From Mycolicibacterium holsaticum DSM 44478 = JCM 12374 (GTDB taxonomy: Bacteria; Actinomycetota; Actinomycetes; Mycobacteriales; Mycobacteriaceae): a stretch of 64,000 bases of DNA. A model generated the notes under the pieces. It was not told where the DNA came from, did not search any database, and saw nothing but the letters and a program-made list of their open reading frames with translations. A program made the position numbers and the translations under genes. The stretch spans positions 5,518,001 to 5,582,000 of the forward strand of contig NZ_CP080998.1 in NCBI RefSeq assembly GCF_019645835.1, written 5' to 3'. The first letter of the stretch is position 1. Each line of letters opens with the position of its first letter. Shown here one piece after another: positions 1-8,665 of the stretch.

Positions 1-528
1 GACAAGACCCTTCAGTCCGAAGCCGCGATCTTCGAAGATGCCGTCTGGGTCGTCGGGATCGTCGGAGAAGTCCGGTTTGTCATCCGACTTCGCGAGATGC
101 CCGATGGTCGATATGGCCTCGGCTCCGGTCACCACGACCACCTCGGCTCTACCACCGGCGATCTCGCGGCTGAACTCGATGACAAGGTGCTGCGGTGACT
201 GCCCGCCGGCGATGTCGAGAACGGCGCGTCGGGGCTTTGCGCCGAGGCGATTCGCCACGGACAGCGTGAACGCTGACGACTTGCCCAGCGGTGCAGGCGC
301 TCCCGGTGTCGAGTCCTCGAATTGCCGGGTAGCGGCGACCACGTCAATCGCAGCGATGAGCGCGTCAGCATCCGCGCCGGTGTCGGCCACTGCCGCACGG
401 GCCGCCTCCACAGCGAGGTCGATGGGCGACAACGCCCGATATCCGGGGTCATCGACACGGTCGGCGATCTGGCCGACTCCGACGATGATCGGCGTCTGCC
501 CATCGATACCGGTTTGCACAGTCTTCAA
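1..528 (-). CDS. Thiolase-superfamily acetyl-CoA acetyltransferase, 3' end beyond the window
   Basis: The minus strand reads open from a TTG codon at 528 to the window edge (176 codons). The start TPIIVGVGQIADRVDDPGYR followed by a conserved Ala-rich helix (DLAVEAARAAVADTGADADA) matches the N-terminus of the roughly 500-residue mycobacterial thiolase-like acetyltransferases. An AGGAAG ribosome-binding site precedes the TTG; an in-frame GTG at 519 is the alternative. The active-site cysteines cannot be judged with certainty because the C-terminal half is missing. In this neighbourhood (carboxylase, CoA ligase) a thiolase would cleave a beta-ketoacyl-CoA, but that role is inferred from context. 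The closest operator-like palindrome is 360 nt upstream, much farther than for the other genes of the island. Confidence 0.75.
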   Translation of the reverse strand, partial: MKTVQTGIDGQTPIIVGVGQIADRVDDPGYRALSPIDLAVEAARAAVADTGADADALIAAIDVVAATRQFEDSTPGAPAPLGKSSAFTLSVANRLGAKPRRAVLDIAGGQSPQHLVIEFSREIAGGRAEVVVVTGAEAISTIGHLAKSDDKPDFSDDPDDPDGIFEDRGFGLKGLV

Positions 529-887
529 GCCCTTCCTAGACGAAGCCTTGGGAACCCATGCCCGGGAGATGCCCGAGGCGTGCTGATGCGGGTATCTGCA
601 ACGACACCCATTCGTTATGAGGGGACAAGGACACGGTCCGAACGCTCGCAAGGGCCGCGCCGATGTCGCGGGTTGAAAGCTGTCCCCACGCGTTCGCGCC
701 CCCACAGCAACACGGTGTCTCCGCCCGCCCCGACGCCGTCGAGATCCTCGGCTGTCCCGCCGATCATCTGCGCCCCGCACACCGGCCCGGCTAGGCGCGT
801 GCCCGTCCTCAGAATCACCGACCTCCTATCCGTGCTTTTGCCCACCAAGCTCAGGCCGTCCTCAGGCCGTGCGGACCCCAATATATA

Positions 888-898
888 TAACCAGGATA
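888..898. promoter_or_regulatory. Island operator site 1 (one mismatch)
   Basis: TAACCAGGATA, one change from the island consensus TAACCAGGTTA, inside an AT run (atatatataaccaggatatg). It is on the thiolase side of the divergent region, 360 nt from the thiolase start. Confidence 0.4.
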
Positions 899-1085
899 TG
901 TCTTTTGCCGCGAATGTGCGCCTAATTGCTCGACTCGACTCGAGTCGCCACTGCCCACCAGAGGCCGCGGGGTACCGGCCTCTACCGGTGCGTCTCACGT
1001 TGCCGGGAGGATCTCCGGTAATGCCCCGACTACCGCGACATCGCACGTGTGGGGCAGAACGCGCCCCAGCGTTCTCCTAAAGATA

Positions 1086-1096
1086 TAACCTAGTTA
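1086..1096. promoter_or_regulatory. Island operator site 2 (one mismatch)
   Basis: TAACCTAGTTA, one change from the consensus. It ends 43 nt before the ATG at 1140, a spacing similar to other copies in the island (38-70 nt), so it probably controls the downstream TIGR03084-type gene. Confidence 0.55.
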
Positions 1097-1139
1097 ATAG
1101 AATAACTTCCGAACGGTGCGGTTGAAGGACATTGCCTCG

Positions 1140-1889
1140 ATGGATTCATCGGTACTCGACGACCTGATTGCCGAACAGCAGGTTCTCGACGACCTGGTGG
1201 CCGGCCTCGACGAAGCACAGTGGGCCACTCCCACACCTGCCGCGGGCTGGCGTGTTCGCGATCAGATCGCACATCTGGCCATGTTTGATGAGGTGGCGAC
1301 AACGTCGCTGACCGGCGGCGGCGAGGCGCGCTTCGCCAAGATCATCGCCGCGGTGGCCTCCGGTGACACGGCGTTCATCGACAGCCCGGCAGGAAATACT
1401 CCAGGTCACGAAGCGCTGGCGTCATGGCGACAGGCTCGGCATGATCAGTTAGCGGCATTCCGGCGAATAGACGACGCGGCCCGGGTGCCGTGGGGGCCCA
1501 ACCTGATGTCCGCGGTCAGCTTATGCACTGCTCGCCTGATGGAGACCTGGGCACACGGGCTTGACTGCTTTACAGCTCTGGGTGTCGAACCCGTCGATAC
1601 CGACAGGCTCCGCCACGTCTGTCACATCACCTATCGCGCGATACCCCATGCGCTGATGGAATGCGGCGTCTCGCGGCCAGAAACGATCGACGATCTCGTC
1701 GTAGAGGTCACTTCGCCCAAGGGAGCCGTGTGGCGTTTCGGCCGGCCGGACGCACCCGACCGGATCGATGGGACGGCGGCTGAATTCGCTCGCGTCGGGG
1801 TCCGGCGGATGCCCCTAGCGGATTCGGCCTTACGTGCGCACGGACCTTTTGCAGACGCAGCCCTGCAGAACCTCAAGGCATACCTTTAG
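1140..1889 (+). CDS. TIGR03084-type protein (maleylpyruvate isomerase/DinB-like fold)
   Basis: This 249-residue protein has the layout of the TIGR03084/mycothiol-dependent maleylpyruvate isomerase-like family. An N-terminal helical bundle contains a TPTPAAGWRVRDQIAHLAMF segment with the first metal-binding His, and a later METWAHGLDCF segment supplies the second conserved His. Members are DinB-fold proteins that often bind a divalent metal; few have a known reaction. ATG 1140 is preferred because GAAGGA lies 10 nt upstream; an in-frame GTG at 1116 would give eight more residues without a ribosome-binding site. It is a single-gene unit divergent from the catabolic genes, with an island operator just upstream, so it probably belongs to the same regulon. 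Confidence 0.75.
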   Translation: MDSSVLDDLIAEQQVLDDLVAGLDEAQWATPTPAAGWRVRDQIAHLAMFDEVATTSLTGGGEARFAKIIAAVASGDTAFIDSPAGNTPGHEALASWRQARHDQLAAFRRIDDAARVPWGPNLMSAVSLCTARLMETWAHGLDCFTALGVEPVDTDRLRHVCHITYRAIPHALMECGVSRPETIDDLVVEVTSPKGAVWRFGRPDAPDRIDGTAAEFARVGVRRMPLADSALRAHGPFADAALQNLKAYL

Positions 1890-1926
1890 CCCCACGAAGA
1901 ACACCTCCGCGCACGCAACAGGTGGA

Positions 1927-2277
1927 TCAGCCGTGCGAGTCATCCGCAAGATTGCACTCATCGGCTATGAAGAGACGCATCGAGTCGCGGTCGATGAATT
2001 CGGCTTCATCCCGCGCGAGCACCTGGCCCTCTTCGCTCGCTGCCCAACCCACCGTCGCCTCGAGGTCGGCCATGTTGTCGAACCAGAACTCCGAGACCGC
2101 GTCGTATTCAGGTTCTGGACCGCCAGGAAACTGGCTCAGGTAGTTGCGGACGTACTTGCGTAATAGCGGCGAAACACTATGCGCGAGCGGCACATGCCCC
2201 GTTTCGTAACGATCCTTGAACTGCTCGGGCGTCAGATCGGCGCGCCGACGAACAAACAGGATGAGCTTGGCTGCCAT
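1927..2277 (-). CDS. EthD-domain protein
   Basis: This 116-residue protein begins MAAKLILFVRRRADLTPEQF and continues with a GHVPLAH segment, the typical layout of EthD-family ferredoxin-like alpha/beta proteins. EthD proteins accompany degradation systems (first seen with ethyl tert-butyl ether oxidation) and are small dimeric barrels whose exact role is usually unknown. It follows the HyuB gene on the same strand after a 67-nt gap and is probably the last gene of the ligase-HyuA-HyuB-EthD operon. Length and fold are complete. The function within this pathway cannot be stated from the sequence. Confidence 0.75.
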   Translation of the reverse strand: MAAKLILFVRRRADLTPEQFKDRYETGHVPLAHSVSPLLRKYVRNYLSQFPGGPEPEYDAVSEFWFDNMADLEATVGWAASEEGQVLARDEAEFIDRDSMRLFIADECNLADDSHG

Positions 2278-2344
2278 GTGTGTCTACTCCTCGTGTGTTT
2301 GGAGAGTCGTTGTCGTTTCTGGTGCGGCGCGGACGGAGGAACCG

Positions 2345-4630
2345 TCACGTGGCGAACTCGATGTCGCACAAGTCGCTGTCATCGGCTCGGGCCAACTCCG
2401 CCTCGACCCGCACACCGCACTCCGGACAAAAGAACTCGCGCAGGCTCATTCGAGCCGCCATCTGCGGGTCCGGCGAGACATAGCTAGCGCCCAGCTTGTC
2501 GCCTGGGGTCTCTCGCCGGACAAGTAGTTCCTTGTAAGAGGCCGCGCGTCCGAGGTCCGCACCGCACAGGCAGGACCATGACCCGTCGGTGTGGCGCAAC
2601 GCATCACCCACTCGGTCGGCGTCCGTGGCGTTCTCGACTGGAAAGTCGAGTCGGGGCGCATACCCGAGACGGCGCTGCCGGATGATCGCCCGCTGCTTCG
2701 CCGTCGCGGCCGCGTCCAGAGTCCCTGCTGAATCGAAGACGACACCGTAGGTCGACGCCGCGGTTTCCACCGAGCACGCCCCCTCGGCGAGGTCTTCGGC
2801 TACCCGGTCCGGGTCGCGTAACAGCGGGTCGCCATGCCCGGGTGCGACGGGATTGGTCATCGACCACACGTCGCCTTCCGTCATCGGAGGGTGGCTGCCC
2901 CCACTGAAGGGCAGCGGCGTCTCTATACCATCGAGCTCTGAAAAATCCTGCGGTATAGCGCCTTGCGCGAGGACAGTGTCCGCGTGCGCCTCGGTCTTGA
3001 CCCGCATCCCGCCAAGCGATCCCGCGTTCGCGCCCCACAGGCCCTGTGTCTTCGGAATCGTTTCATTCTTGTAGAGCGAGAGGATGGCAGCGTCGGCTCC
3101 GTGCATCATGTAGCCCACCTCGACACCGCGACCGCCGCGGAACCGGCCGGCGCCGGCGGCGCCACCGGACACGAGACGGCGATACAGCGCGATGACCGGA
3201 TTGCTTTGCTCGTTGTGTTCGACGTTGGCGCCGATGCCTTCGGGGATCCAGAAGTGCCCGCCGGCGTCTACGCCGTCTTCGTCGGCACGTGCGCTCAGCG
3301 CTCCGATCATGCCGTCGGCGTCGAACATCTGGAATGGGCCGTTCGTCGGCGTTGACCCCGCGCAGATCGCCCCGTAGAAGTTGGTCGTGTTGGGCCCGAG
3401 CGCCCGGGCGCGGACGGCAGGCGTGCCGCACGACATCATCTTTGCGACCGCAACCGCCGCGGCGTTGATGTTCAACATCGCATTGCGCGAGCCGACCGGT
3501 CCCACGGCGGCGGGAAACTCGGCGCAATTGAGTAGTCCGGGTTCGAGCTCGAAATCGACATTGGCGTACACGCCCCCGTAGCAACCCGACAGATCGGAGA
3601 CCAGATTCGCGGTAACGGCCGCCAGCACCGCACCCGAGAACGCTCCGAATCCGCAGTTCAGCGAACCGGCTTGCGGATCGGTACCTCGATTGTCGATCAC
3701 CAGGCGCCCGCCCTCTTTGGTGACGCCGACCTGAATTCGGTATACCCCATCGTCGCCGGGGCGACAGGTTTCGGCGTACACCCGATGCACCCAGCGCCCG
3801 TCGGGAATCTGAGCCAACCGCTCCTCGAAGATCTGCCGGGCCGCGACCATGGTGCCTCGCATCACCGCTTTGACCGCTCCGGCACCGTACTTGGCGACCA
3901 GCGCGCTGAGCTGGTCGCGCGCCCGGCCGCAGGCCGCGATGCTGGCGCGCAAATCCATTCCCACCATGGGGGATAACCGGCTCGACCGGGCGAACAGGTC
4001 GACGACGTCGTTGCGGATCTGGCCGCCGGACATGACCGTGGTCGGCGGAAGACAAATGCCCTCCTGGAAGATGTCTTCGGCCGCCTCGTCGGTGCTGCCC
4101 AACTTGATACCACCGATGTCGAGGTGGTGCATCGTGTTGGTGACCCAGCCGAACAGGCCGCCGTCGACGAATACCGGCGCGGCGATACACGTGTCGGGCT
4201 GATGAGGTGAGCCGACGTACGGGTCGTTGGAAATGAACATATCGCCCGCGCGGATGCCAGGATTGGCGGCGCGGTGCTCGAGCGCCCATTTGGCGATCAG
4301 CGAACTCGCGGTGGCGAAATACTGCAGTCCGGGACCCATGAACGGCACATCGCCGTCTTCGGTCAGCAAGGTCGTTTGCATGTCGCGGGCGATCATCACC
4401 GCGGGTGAAATCGCCAGGCGGCATAGCAGCGATGCATGCTCGAAGTTCAGTTGAAGCAGCGAATACCGGATGACTTCGTAGGTGACCGGATCAAGATCTT
4501 CGGCCACGTCGGTATGAAGCGATAGATTCGGCGCAATGTCCAACCGGGCCCCGGGTATGTAGGGGCGTTGCACCCCGTCCCAGTAGCGGGCTTGTGGGGC
4601 CGCTTGAATTGTCTGGCCGTCCGACGTCAC
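2345..4630 (-). CDS. HyuB/acetone carboxylase-type subunit with C-terminal gamma-like Cys domain
   Basis: A 761-residue HyuB-family subunit (hydantoinase B, 5-oxoprolinase, acetone/acetophenone carboxylase). The body has DLDPVTYEVIRYSLLQLNFE, MIARDMQTTLL, GDMFISNDPYVGSPHQPD and HHLDIGG, the last two carrying family metal/active-site residues. Residues from about 690 onward form an extra domain with two cysteine pairs (SCLCGADLG and FFCPECGV), resembling the small gamma subunit of acetone carboxylase. Start GTG 4630 has GGAGG six nt upstream and overlaps the HyuA stop as GTGA. With HyuA it would form an ATP-dependent enzyme. Hydantoinase or oxoprolinase activity remains possible, but the gamma-like tail and the CoA ligase neighbour favour a ketone carboxylase. 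Confidence 0.8.
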   Translation of the reverse strand: MTSDGQTIQAAPQARYWDGVQRPYIPGARLDIAPNLSLHTDVAEDLDPVTYEVIRYSLLQLNFEHASLLCRLAISPAVMIARDMQTTLLTEDGDVPFMGPGLQYFATASSLIAKWALEHRAANPGIRAGDMFISNDPYVGSPHQPDTCIAAPVFVDGGLFGWVTNTMHHLDIGGIKLGSTDEAAEDIFQEGICLPPTTVMSGGQIRNDVVDLFARSSRLSPMVGMDLRASIAACGRARDQLSALVAKYGAGAVKAVMRGTMVAARQIFEERLAQIPDGRWVHRVYAETCRPGDDGVYRIQVGVTKEGGRLVIDNRGTDPQAGSLNCGFGAFSGAVLAAVTANLVSDLSGCYGGVYANVDFELEPGLLNCAEFPAAVGPVGSRNAMLNINAAAVAVAKMMSCGTPAVRARALGPNTTNFYGAICAGSTPTNGPFQMFDADGMIGALSARADEDGVDAGGHFWIPEGIGANVEHNEQSNPVIALYRRLVSGGAAGAGRFRGGRGVEVGYMMHGADAAILSLYKNETIPKTQGLWGANAGSLGGMRVKTEAHADTVLAQGAIPQDFSELDGIETPLPFSGGSHPPMTEGDVWSMTNPVAPGHGDPLLRDPDRVAEDLAEGACSVETAASTYGVVFDSAGTLDAAATAKQRAIIRQRRLGYAPRLDFPVENATDADRVGDALRHTDGSWSCLCGADLGRAASYKELLVRRETPGDKLGASYVSPDPQMAARMSLREFFCPECGVRVEAELARADDSDLCDIEFAT

Positions 4631-6735
4631 GTCGCCTCCACGGGCTGTAGCAGGAGATTGCCCCACAGGTCACGGGTCAACCGGTGTCCGGCCGGCACTG
4701 AAACCGAGGTGTGCGGCAGTTGCACGATCGCGGGGCCGGCAACGGGGCTGTCGGCAGCGAGATCGCTGCCGTCCCAGATCAAAGTGGTCACCCAGCGCAT
4801 CGCGTCGGGCCAGAACACGTCCTTCGTTGCGTGGTGACAACGGGTCGATCCGTCTGATTGCGGCTGGGGACGTGCCCCGGAAGCGATCCGCGCACGAACC
4901 CGAAGTGCAAAGGCCTCGATTCCGTGGAACAACGACACCGCTCCGGACCCATAGAGCCGCGAGTAGGCGTCAGTGAAACGGGCCGACAGGTCCGCCGTCC
5001 ATTTCTCGGCGTCGCCGTCGGCCAGGGGGAGCCGGATGCTGTACGCGTACTGCTCGGCGTAACGCAGTAGGGCGAAGCGGTCGAGCAATATCTGGTCGGG
5101 GTCGAAGCCGACCTCCGTCAGCGCCTTGGACGCCGTCGTTTCCAGTTGGTACAACAGACGATCGAACTCTTCGTGGTCGAACGGCGCGGGCAGCAGACAC
5201 TCGGTGTCGAAATACCGGAACACGTCAGTGGAAGCAATTCCGTACGCGGACAATGCCGATGCGCCGTTACCCAATGGGATCAGCACGCCGGCAGCCCCAA
5301 GGTCGGCAGCAAAACCCCACGCATGCACTGGGCCGGCGCCGCCGAAGGCGTAGATCATGAACTCACGGGGATCCAGGCCCTGTTCAACCGTGCGTTGCCG
5401 GATCAACGTCGCGGCGTTGTTGTTGTTGATTCGCAGTATTCCAGCCGCCGTCTCCTCGGCCGAAAGTCCCAACCCCGCGCCCAATTCGGCCAACGCAGCC
5501 CGAGCGGCGTCGATGTCCAACGACATGGTGCCGCCCAGAAATCCGCCCGGATCCAGCAGGCCAAGCACGAGATCGGCATCGGTCACTGTCGGCTCAGTGC
5601 CACCCCGTGCATAGCAGACCGGGCCGGGGTTGCTGCCCGCTGAGGACGGGCCGACTCGCAGCGATCCTGAGTAGGGGTCGATCCACGCCACAGAGCCCCC
5701 GCCACACGCGATCGAGCGCACATCGAGCGCCGGTGCGCGGTAGGTGTACTGGTCGATCACCCGCGCTTCTGCGAGCACCGGCTCACCACCCACCACCAGC
5801 CCGACATCAAAGCTGGTGCCTCCCATGTCGGTTGCTACGACGTTGAGCTGCTCCAGCGTTGTCGCGAGGCCGGCTGCGGCGGCCAATCCACCGGTCGGAC
5901 CGGAATCAAGTGTGGCCAGCGGAACATCGACGGCGGTGGTCACCGGAACCACGCCGCCATGGGATTGCATGATCAGGAGTTCGTTGCTCAGTCCCCGACT
6001 GCGCAGCCGGTGTGCCGTCTCGGTCATGTATTTGCGGCTGGCTGGACCGATGTAACCGTTCAGCACGGTTGCCACGGTGCGCTCGAACTCGCCGAGGCGC
6101 GGCGAAACCTGCGAGGACAGGCTCAGGAACAGATCCGGCCGGATGTCGCGGGCCAGCGCCGCGATCTGTTCCTCGTGGACGGGATTCTTGAACGACCACA
6201 GCAGGCTGATCGCCAATGCGTCGATCGGCTGTGATTTCAGGAACTCTTCGAGCTGCGCGCGGATACGTGGCAGATCAGGAGCGACCAGCACCTCCCCGTG
6301 GCGGTCGACGCGTTCATCGACCTCGAGAACGCAGGCGGGTGCTACGAGCGCCGCGGGCTTCTTGGTCTTTTGCACGTCGAAAACGCGATCGATCGGCAGG
6401 CCAGCCACTCTGCCTGCGCCCCGCATGATTCGAAGGTTGTCGCCGTGACCGCGGGTCGTGATCAGGCCGACGCGGGTGCCCTTGCGCTCGACGACCAGGT
6501 TGGTGCCGATCGTCGTGCCATGGCTGAACCGGTCTGTTGTCTGCAGCAGCGTCTCGACGTCGTGTCCGAGACTCGCGGCCAGCAATGCCACGGCTCGCAT
6601 CACTCCGTCTGCCGGGTTGGTGTCGTGCGTGGACAGGGTCTTTGCCTGTGCGACTCGGCCGTCCGGGGTAAGCGCGATGCCGTCGGTGAAGGTTCCGCCG
6701 ATATCGATGCCGATCTTCACTGAATCTGCCTGCAT
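4627..6735 (-). CDS. HyuA-type ATP-binding subunit of hydantoinase/ketone carboxylase
   Basis: A full-length 702-residue HyuA protein. It has the actin-like phosphate-binding motif IGIDIGGTFTDG near residue 8, FSHGTTIGTNLVVERKG, the second nucleotide-binding segment VVATDMGGTSFDVGLVVGG near 310, and the C-terminal FGGAGPVHAWGFA. In acetone and acetophenone carboxylases this subunit phosphorylates the enolised ketone or bicarbonate at the cost of ATP. The ATG overlaps the stop of the CoA ligase gene by one base (TGATG), and its own stop overlaps the HyuB start, so the three genes are translationally coupled. The substrate is not evident from sequence. Confidence 0.85.
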   Translation of the reverse strand: MQADSVKIGIDIGGTFTDGIALTPDGRVAQAKTLSTHDTNPADGVMRAVALLAASLGHDVETLLQTTDRFSHGTTIGTNLVVERKGTRVGLITTRGHGDNLRIMRGAGRVAGLPIDRVFDVQKTKKPAALVAPACVLEVDERVDRHGEVLVAPDLPRIRAQLEEFLKSQPIDALAISLLWSFKNPVHEEQIAALARDIRPDLFLSLSSQVSPRLGEFERTVATVLNGYIGPASRKYMTETAHRLRSRGLSNELLIMQSHGGVVPVTTAVDVPLATLDSGPTGGLAAAAGLATTLEQLNVVATDMGGTSFDVGLVVGGEPVLAEARVIDQYTYRAPALDVRSIACGGGSVAWIDPYSGSLRVGPSSAGSNPGPVCYARGGTEPTVTDADLVLGLLDPGGFLGGTMSLDIDAARAALAELGAGLGLSAEETAAGILRINNNNAATLIRQRTVEQGLDPREFMIYAFGGAGPVHAWGFAADLGAAGVLIPLGNGASALSAYGIASTDVFRYFDTECLLPAPFDHEEFDRLLYQLETTASKALTEVGFDPDQILLDRFALLRYAEQYAYSIRLPLADGDAEKWTADLSARFTDAYSRLYGSGAVSLFHGIEAFALRVRARIASGARPQPQSDGSTRCHHATKDVFWPDAMRWVTTLIWDGSDLAADSPVAGPAIVQLPHTSVSVPAGHRLTRDLWGNLLLQPVEAT

Positions 6736-8267
6736 CAGTCCCTCATTTCCGTGGCTGCGCGGTCTCGCTCATCCAGGCGGATCGACGTCTTCGGATCATG
6801 ACCGGCCCGAAGCTCGGCTTTCGGTACCTTCCCCATCGCCGTGCGGGGCAGCGTGCTCTGGCGGAACTCGTACCATCGTGGTCGCTTGTACGGGGCCAGC
6901 CGTCCGAGACACCAAGCGTCGAGTTCTCGGGGTTCGACCGGGCCGTTCGCCACGACGACTGCCTTCACCGCCTCGCCCCAACGTTCGTCGGGGACGCCGA
7001 TGACGGCCACCTCGCTCACTCGAGGATGTTTCAGCAACGCCTGCTCGACTTCGATCGTGTAGACGTTCTCACCACCGGGCTTGACCATCTCCTTCGACCG
7101 ACCGACGAAGTAGAGGTAGCCCTGTTCGTCGGCCCGCATGAGATCGCCTGTGCGAAGCCAGTTATCGACCGTCGCCTCGGCGGTCTCGGCGGGCAGGTTC
7201 CAATAGCCGGTCATCATGCTGGCACCCCGTAATGCCAACTCCCCCACTACGCCGACTTCGACCTGTGTACCAGTGTCGTCCAACAGGATTGCGTCGGTCA
7301 GCGGCAGGAGACGGCCAATGGTGCCGGGGTGACTGATCTCGTCGTCAAGGGTGCTGCGGGTCGTGTAGCCGCCCGCTTCCGTGCTGCCGTAGATACCCGC
7401 GAATTCGACCGAAGGTAGTTTCTCGGCCAAGAGGTTGAGCGTGTCGAGCTTTTCCATACCCGCCCCACCGAGAACCAGGCGCAGGCCCGTGCCGGACTCG
7501 GCGGCTGCTGGGTGCTGCAGAGCGGTTGCCAAGCCGGCGGGAAACGCGGCCACCGTCACCTTATATTCACGGCAGCTCGCCCAGATATCCTCTGCCGATG
7601 GTGACGTCGGCAGGACGACGGTGCCGCCCACGGCGAAAGTGGTCAAGGCCTGGCCTAAGCCCGAGACGTGAAACAGCGGGCTGGCAATCGTGGTCACGTC
7701 GCTGCCGCGGAAGCCGAACCCCATTATCTGGTTCGAAACAGCCGCAAGCCAAGCTGATTGAGATAGCAGGCACCCCTTGGGGCGACCAGTGGTGCCCGAG
7801 GTATAGAGCTGGGTGAGCGTGGAACCGGCGTCGGGCCGAGGCAACCCGGCCCCGCCCACATGGCGATCGGCCAGTTCGCTCAATTCAGGGCCGGTCTGCC
7901 AGACGGTGCGTTCGAACAACCCAGCGTCCGTGGCCACCGAAACCAATGCCGGGTCGATCACCGCGAATCGCGAGTTGGCGTCTTCAGCTTGGAAGCGGAC
8001 CTCCTCGGCGATCAAGCGGACGTTGATCGGCACCAACGTCGCTCCAATGCTCGAACATGCGAGCAGGACTTGCAGATACTGCGCAGAGTTGGACGCAAGG
8101 AGCGTAATCCGATCACCCGACGCAACGCCGGAAGCCGCGAACCCCGCCGCCAACCCGTCCGCCAGACGGTTCAACTCCCGGTAGGTGACGGCACCGTCGG
8201 CATGTTGGATGGCGATGTGGTCGGGACAGCGACGGGCTTGTCTGGCAACGAGGTCGGCGACCAGCAA
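6735..8267 (-). CDS. Acyl-CoA synthetase (FadD-type, ANL superfamily)
   Basis: A 510-residue adenylate-forming acyl-CoA ligase. The P-loop LYTSGTTGRPKG (near 155), YGSTEAGGY, the core WLRTGDL and the C-terminal lysine segment PRTAMGKVPKAEL are intact. It would activate an acid to its CoA ester using ATP. Placed first in the operon before the carboxylase genes, it could activate a beta-keto acid made by the carboxylase. The start is TTG 8267: an in-frame TGA closes the frame 39 nt upstream, and the AAGGGTGGG site is rather distant. An island operator lies 70 nt upstream. A decayed copy of its first 60 codons and promoter is at 11.0-11.2 kb. Confidence 0.88.
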   Translation of the reverse strand: MLVADLVARQARRCPDHIAIQHADGAVTYRELNRLADGLAAGFAASGVASGDRITLLASNSAQYLQVLLACSSIGATLVPINVRLIAEEVRFQAEDANSRFAVIDPALVSVATDAGLFERTVWQTGPELSELADRHVGGAGLPRPDAGSTLTQLYTSGTTGRPKGCLLSQSAWLAAVSNQIMGFGFRGSDVTTIASPLFHVSGLGQALTTFAVGGTVVLPTSPSAEDIWASCREYKVTVAAFPAGLATALQHPAAAESGTGLRLVLGGAGMEKLDTLNLLAEKLPSVEFAGIYGSTEAGGYTTRSTLDDEISHPGTIGRLLPLTDAILLDDTGTQVEVGVVGELALRGASMMTGYWNLPAETAEATVDNWLRTGDLMRADEQGYLYFVGRSKEMVKPGGENVYTIEVEQALLKHPRVSEVAVIGVPDERWGEAVKAVVVANGPVEPRELDAWCLGRLAPYKRPRWYEFRQSTLPRTAMGKVPKAELRAGHDPKTSIRLDERDRAATEMRD

Positions 8268-8336
8268 TTCTGTGGAAATCGTCGGCCCACCCTTCCGGTC
8301 GAACGATCAGCGCAGATCGGTTCATTTGGATTACGA

Positions 8337-8347
8337 CAACCAGGTTA
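8337..8347. promoter_or_regulatory. Island operator site 3 (one mismatch)
   Basis: CAACCAGGTTA, one change from consensus, with AT-rich sequence beside it. It lies 70 nt before the acyl-CoA ligase start and is the only promoter-like region seen for the ligase-HyuA-HyuB-EthD operon. Confidence 0.6.
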
Positions 8348-8432
8348 TATGATTTATCCGATCCGCGGAAGATGCGAGATTGCACGGAGGTGACGATGCA
8401 GGCGGCTTGGGTTTCGCTTGTCCGCCAATGCC

Positions 8433-8636
8433 TCACACTTGCGCGGCGGCCAGCAGGCCATCGACCGCGGCCAGCTTGACCGGGGACGGCCGGCGGATGC
8501 TGGACGACCCCGTTGGCCGTCTTGCCCTTCCGACAGAAGTCACCCATGAGTAGGCGTTGCTCGCTTCGTCCACCGTGATCTCGATGCCGCAGTTCGTCAG
8601 ACAGATCTGGCAAATGGTGTTGCCCGTCTTCGCCAA
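8433..8636 (-). pseudogene. Collapsed remnant of a molybdoenzyme-ferredoxin-reductase operon
   Basis: The open frame starts TTG with MAKTGNTICQICLTNCGIEI, which matches the N-terminus of the intact molybdoenzyme at 28180-30378, and ends KLAAVDGLLAAAQV, which matches the C-terminus of the ferredoxin reductase at 26550-27923. Codons between ASN and AYSW are deleted, the frame then shifts by one base (the shifted frame still reads GDFCRKGKTA), and about 3.7 kb relative to the intact operon is missing. It follows the molybdoenzyme at 8666-10825 and keeps the AAGGACCGAG leader of the intact copy. It cannot encode an active product. Confidence 0.85.
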
Positions 8637-8665
8637 CTCGGTCCTTCCATCCCGTCCGCCTCGGG

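Larger units (their letters stand above)
529..1139. other. Divergent intergenic region with two operator-like palindromes
   Basis: No convincing gene lies between the thiolase start and the plus-strand gene at 1140. Open frames here (for example minus 615-1046) have no ribosome-binding site and no recognisable protein. The region is AT-rich only around two copies of the island palindrome (near 888 and 1086). The long spacing to the thiolase could mean that a leader or a small gene has been lost. Confidence 0.5.

Noticed and set aside
615..1046. Minus-strand 143-codon open frame
   Set aside because: No ribosome-binding site and no recognisable protein; it spans operator-like DNA and has the composition of non-coding sequence.
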